This document shows, piece after piece, positions 63,029 through 64,000 of a stretch of 64,000 nucleotides of DNA; position 1 is the stretch's first letter; the number at the start of each line of letters is the position of its first letter. The notes beneath the pieces were generated by a model. The model did not search any database. It worked only from the letters and a program-made list of their open reading frames with translations, and was not told the DNA's origin. Both the position numbers and the translations under genes were made by a program. The stretch is from NCBI GenBank assembly GCA_947499255.1, contig CANMNF010000002.1, forward strand, positions 198,430 through 262,429. Direction: 5' to 3'. The DNA is from an uncultured Sphingomonadaceae bacterium. GTDB lineage: Bacteria > Pseudomonadota > Alphaproteobacteria > Sphingomonadales > Sphingomonadaceae.

Positions 63029-64000
63029 TTAGTCCAGCGGATCGTCAAGCTGTTGCGCAGGTTCGTAGACATCGTCATCTTCCACTACAACGCCAGCATC
63101 CTTGGTCCGGCCATTGGTGAACGCTGCATCAATCGGGTCCAGCAATGGGCGCAAAGGCAAACCGGCAACGCCGCCTGTGTCATAATCCATCGGATCATAA
63201 TCGGTCACCTGTGTAAACAAACCGATCGAGAGCAAGCCCGCATCGCGCAAGGCCGCGGCATGGCTGATATACCGGTCTGCTTCCGCCTGCGCCGCAGCAG
63301 AGCGTGCATTGAACAGATCATTTGTCACATCCAGCACATCGCGCAATGTGCGAATGCCCGATGTTTCCTGCTGCTGCACACCGGCAACGGCTCGCCGTGC
63401 TGCTTCGACAGCTGAACGAAAGCGCGGGAGAGAGAGATTGGCTGCCTGATACTGGTTCCAATCCGCTGCCAACGCGCCGCGCACCGTACGCCGGGTCTGC
63501 TCCACAAGGTATTGTGCAGCGATATTGCGCTCACGCGCCTCACGAATGCGTGAGGATACAAGGCCGCCTGTATAGAGCGGCACGGTGAGCGATACACCGG
63601 CAACGATCTGATCCGCCGTGTCGGAATTGGCAAAAGGCGACAAAGGCAAACGCCCGGCTGTCACATCCGCCTGCGCGCGCGGCCCTATTTGGGCACGGGA
63701 AGCGGCCAATTGCGCAACCGATGCCTGCCGTGTGTACAACGCACTAAGCAGTTCCGGGCTGCTTTGCTCGGCTAATAAATACATCTCTTCAATAGAGGTG
63801 AGTGGCGGCAATTGCGGAGGCGGCGGCAAATCATCGGGATATTTGCCAACCAGACTGCGATACGCCGCTGCGCTTGCTTCCAGATTGGAGCGCGCCTGTA
63901 TCACCCGGCCAGCAGCAATTTCAGCTCGGTTGACGGTTTGATCAACATCGGGCGCGGTTGCATCGCGCAGATCAAACCGTGACCTTGTAATATCGCTTTG
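63029..64000 (-). CDS. TolC family outer-membrane efflux/secretion protein (5' end outside window)
   Basis: The visible 323 C-terminal residues belong to a TolC-type trimeric outer-membrane channel. The frame stays open to the right edge: the first codons visible read QSDITRSRFDLRDATAPDVDQTVNRAEI, matching the TolC helix that contacts the periplasmic tunnel. Later parts show the second repeat, with QIVAGVSLTVPLYTGGLVSSRIREARERN (barrel strand plus helix) and the final helices. The C-terminal ~60 residues form an acidic, disordered tail. The partner pump or type I system is not in the window. Confidence 0.9.
   Translation of the reverse strand, partial: QSDITRSRFDLRDATAPDVDQTVNRAEIAAGRVIQARSNLEASAAAYRSLVGKYPDDLPPPPQLPPLTSIEEMYLLAEQSSPELLSALYTRQASVAQLAASRAQIGPRAQADVTAGRLPLSPFANSDTADQIVAGVSLTVPLYTGGLVSSRIREARERNIAAQYLVEQTRRTVRGALAADWNQYQAANLSLPRFRSAVEAARRAVAGVQQQETSGIRTLRDVLDVTNDLFNARSAAAQAEADRYISHAAALRDAGLLSIGLFTQVTDYDPMDYDTGGVAGLPLRPLLDPIDAAFTNGRTKDAGVVVEDDDVYEPAQQLDDPLD

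Overview
The window reads as an ordinary chromosomal segment of an alphaproteobacterium, most likely Sphingomonadales, probably an Erythrobacteraceae-type marine or freshwater bacterium. Reasons: moderate-to-high GC; the alphaproteobacterial complex I accessory protein NDUFA12 and the NDUFAF7/MidA-type methyltransferase; DUF2155 and DUF2721 proteins; an HWE-family histidine kinase; and a PEP-CTERM protein whose anchor is the VPAPG variant common in sphingomonads. This assignment is by recognition only; no search was run. I saw no rRNA, prophage, insertion sequence, integrase or CRISPR array. The only tRNA is tRNA-Trp(CCA).

Layout. 1-4.8 kb: start of nusG, secE, an AGCS amino-acid:Na+ symporter, a GT87-like membrane protein with a putative small protein after it, tRNA-Trp and aat. 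4.7-6.9 kb: a minus-strand run recX, DUF192, NDUFA12, DUF2155. 7-15.1 kb: fatty acyl-AMP ligase, DUF389 membrane protein, a telA/xpaC-like/PHA-system operon, DUF2721, mannose-1-phosphate guanylyltransferase and a TonB-type protein. 15.3-18 kb: a two-component pair followed by a coupled lipoprotein. 18-18.3 kb: a dense array of perfect palindromes and a bidirectional terminator.

18.3-26.3 kb is the most unusual region. A TPR plus beta-barrel outer-membrane protein overlaps by one base a gene for a 2.2-kDa-residue-scale (about 2,220 aa) exported protein. That protein has an N-terminal FecR-like domain, about 32 copies of a roughly 27-residue Y-x-x-F-L-x-x-G-G motif, and four C-terminal modules of about 250 residues. 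Each module has a Cys pair followed by a G-x-F-x-G barrel signature resembling TbpB-type barrels. I read the pair as a candidate SLAM-like (type XI secretion-like) exporter and its giant cargo.

26.5-34.7 kb: a catabolic cluster of fused 5-oxoprolinase/hydantoinase, cysteine hydrolase, PEP-mutase/isocitrate-lyase-family enzyme, FAD dehydrogenase and aldehyde dehydrogenase, with no regulator or transporter nearby. 34.8-37.2 kb: a TPR lipoprotein and a PEP-CTERM protein. 37.5-64 kb is mainly housekeeping: gyrB, AI-2E-family permease, two membrane-anchored EEP-family proteins, acyltransferase, glycosyltransferase-like protein, HWE kinase, an osmoprotectant ABC importer with fused permease/binding protein, MidA-like protein, lgt, glnD, PLP-binding YggS-like protein, thiE-like gene, ftsK, a diguanylate cyclase, thioesterase, oligopeptidase B-like peptidase, galE, and a TolC-family gene cut by the right edge.

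Genes are packed tightly. Several same-strand pairs overlap through ATGA, GTGA or TTGA junctions, and four convergent pairs overlap tail-to-tail by exactly four bases.
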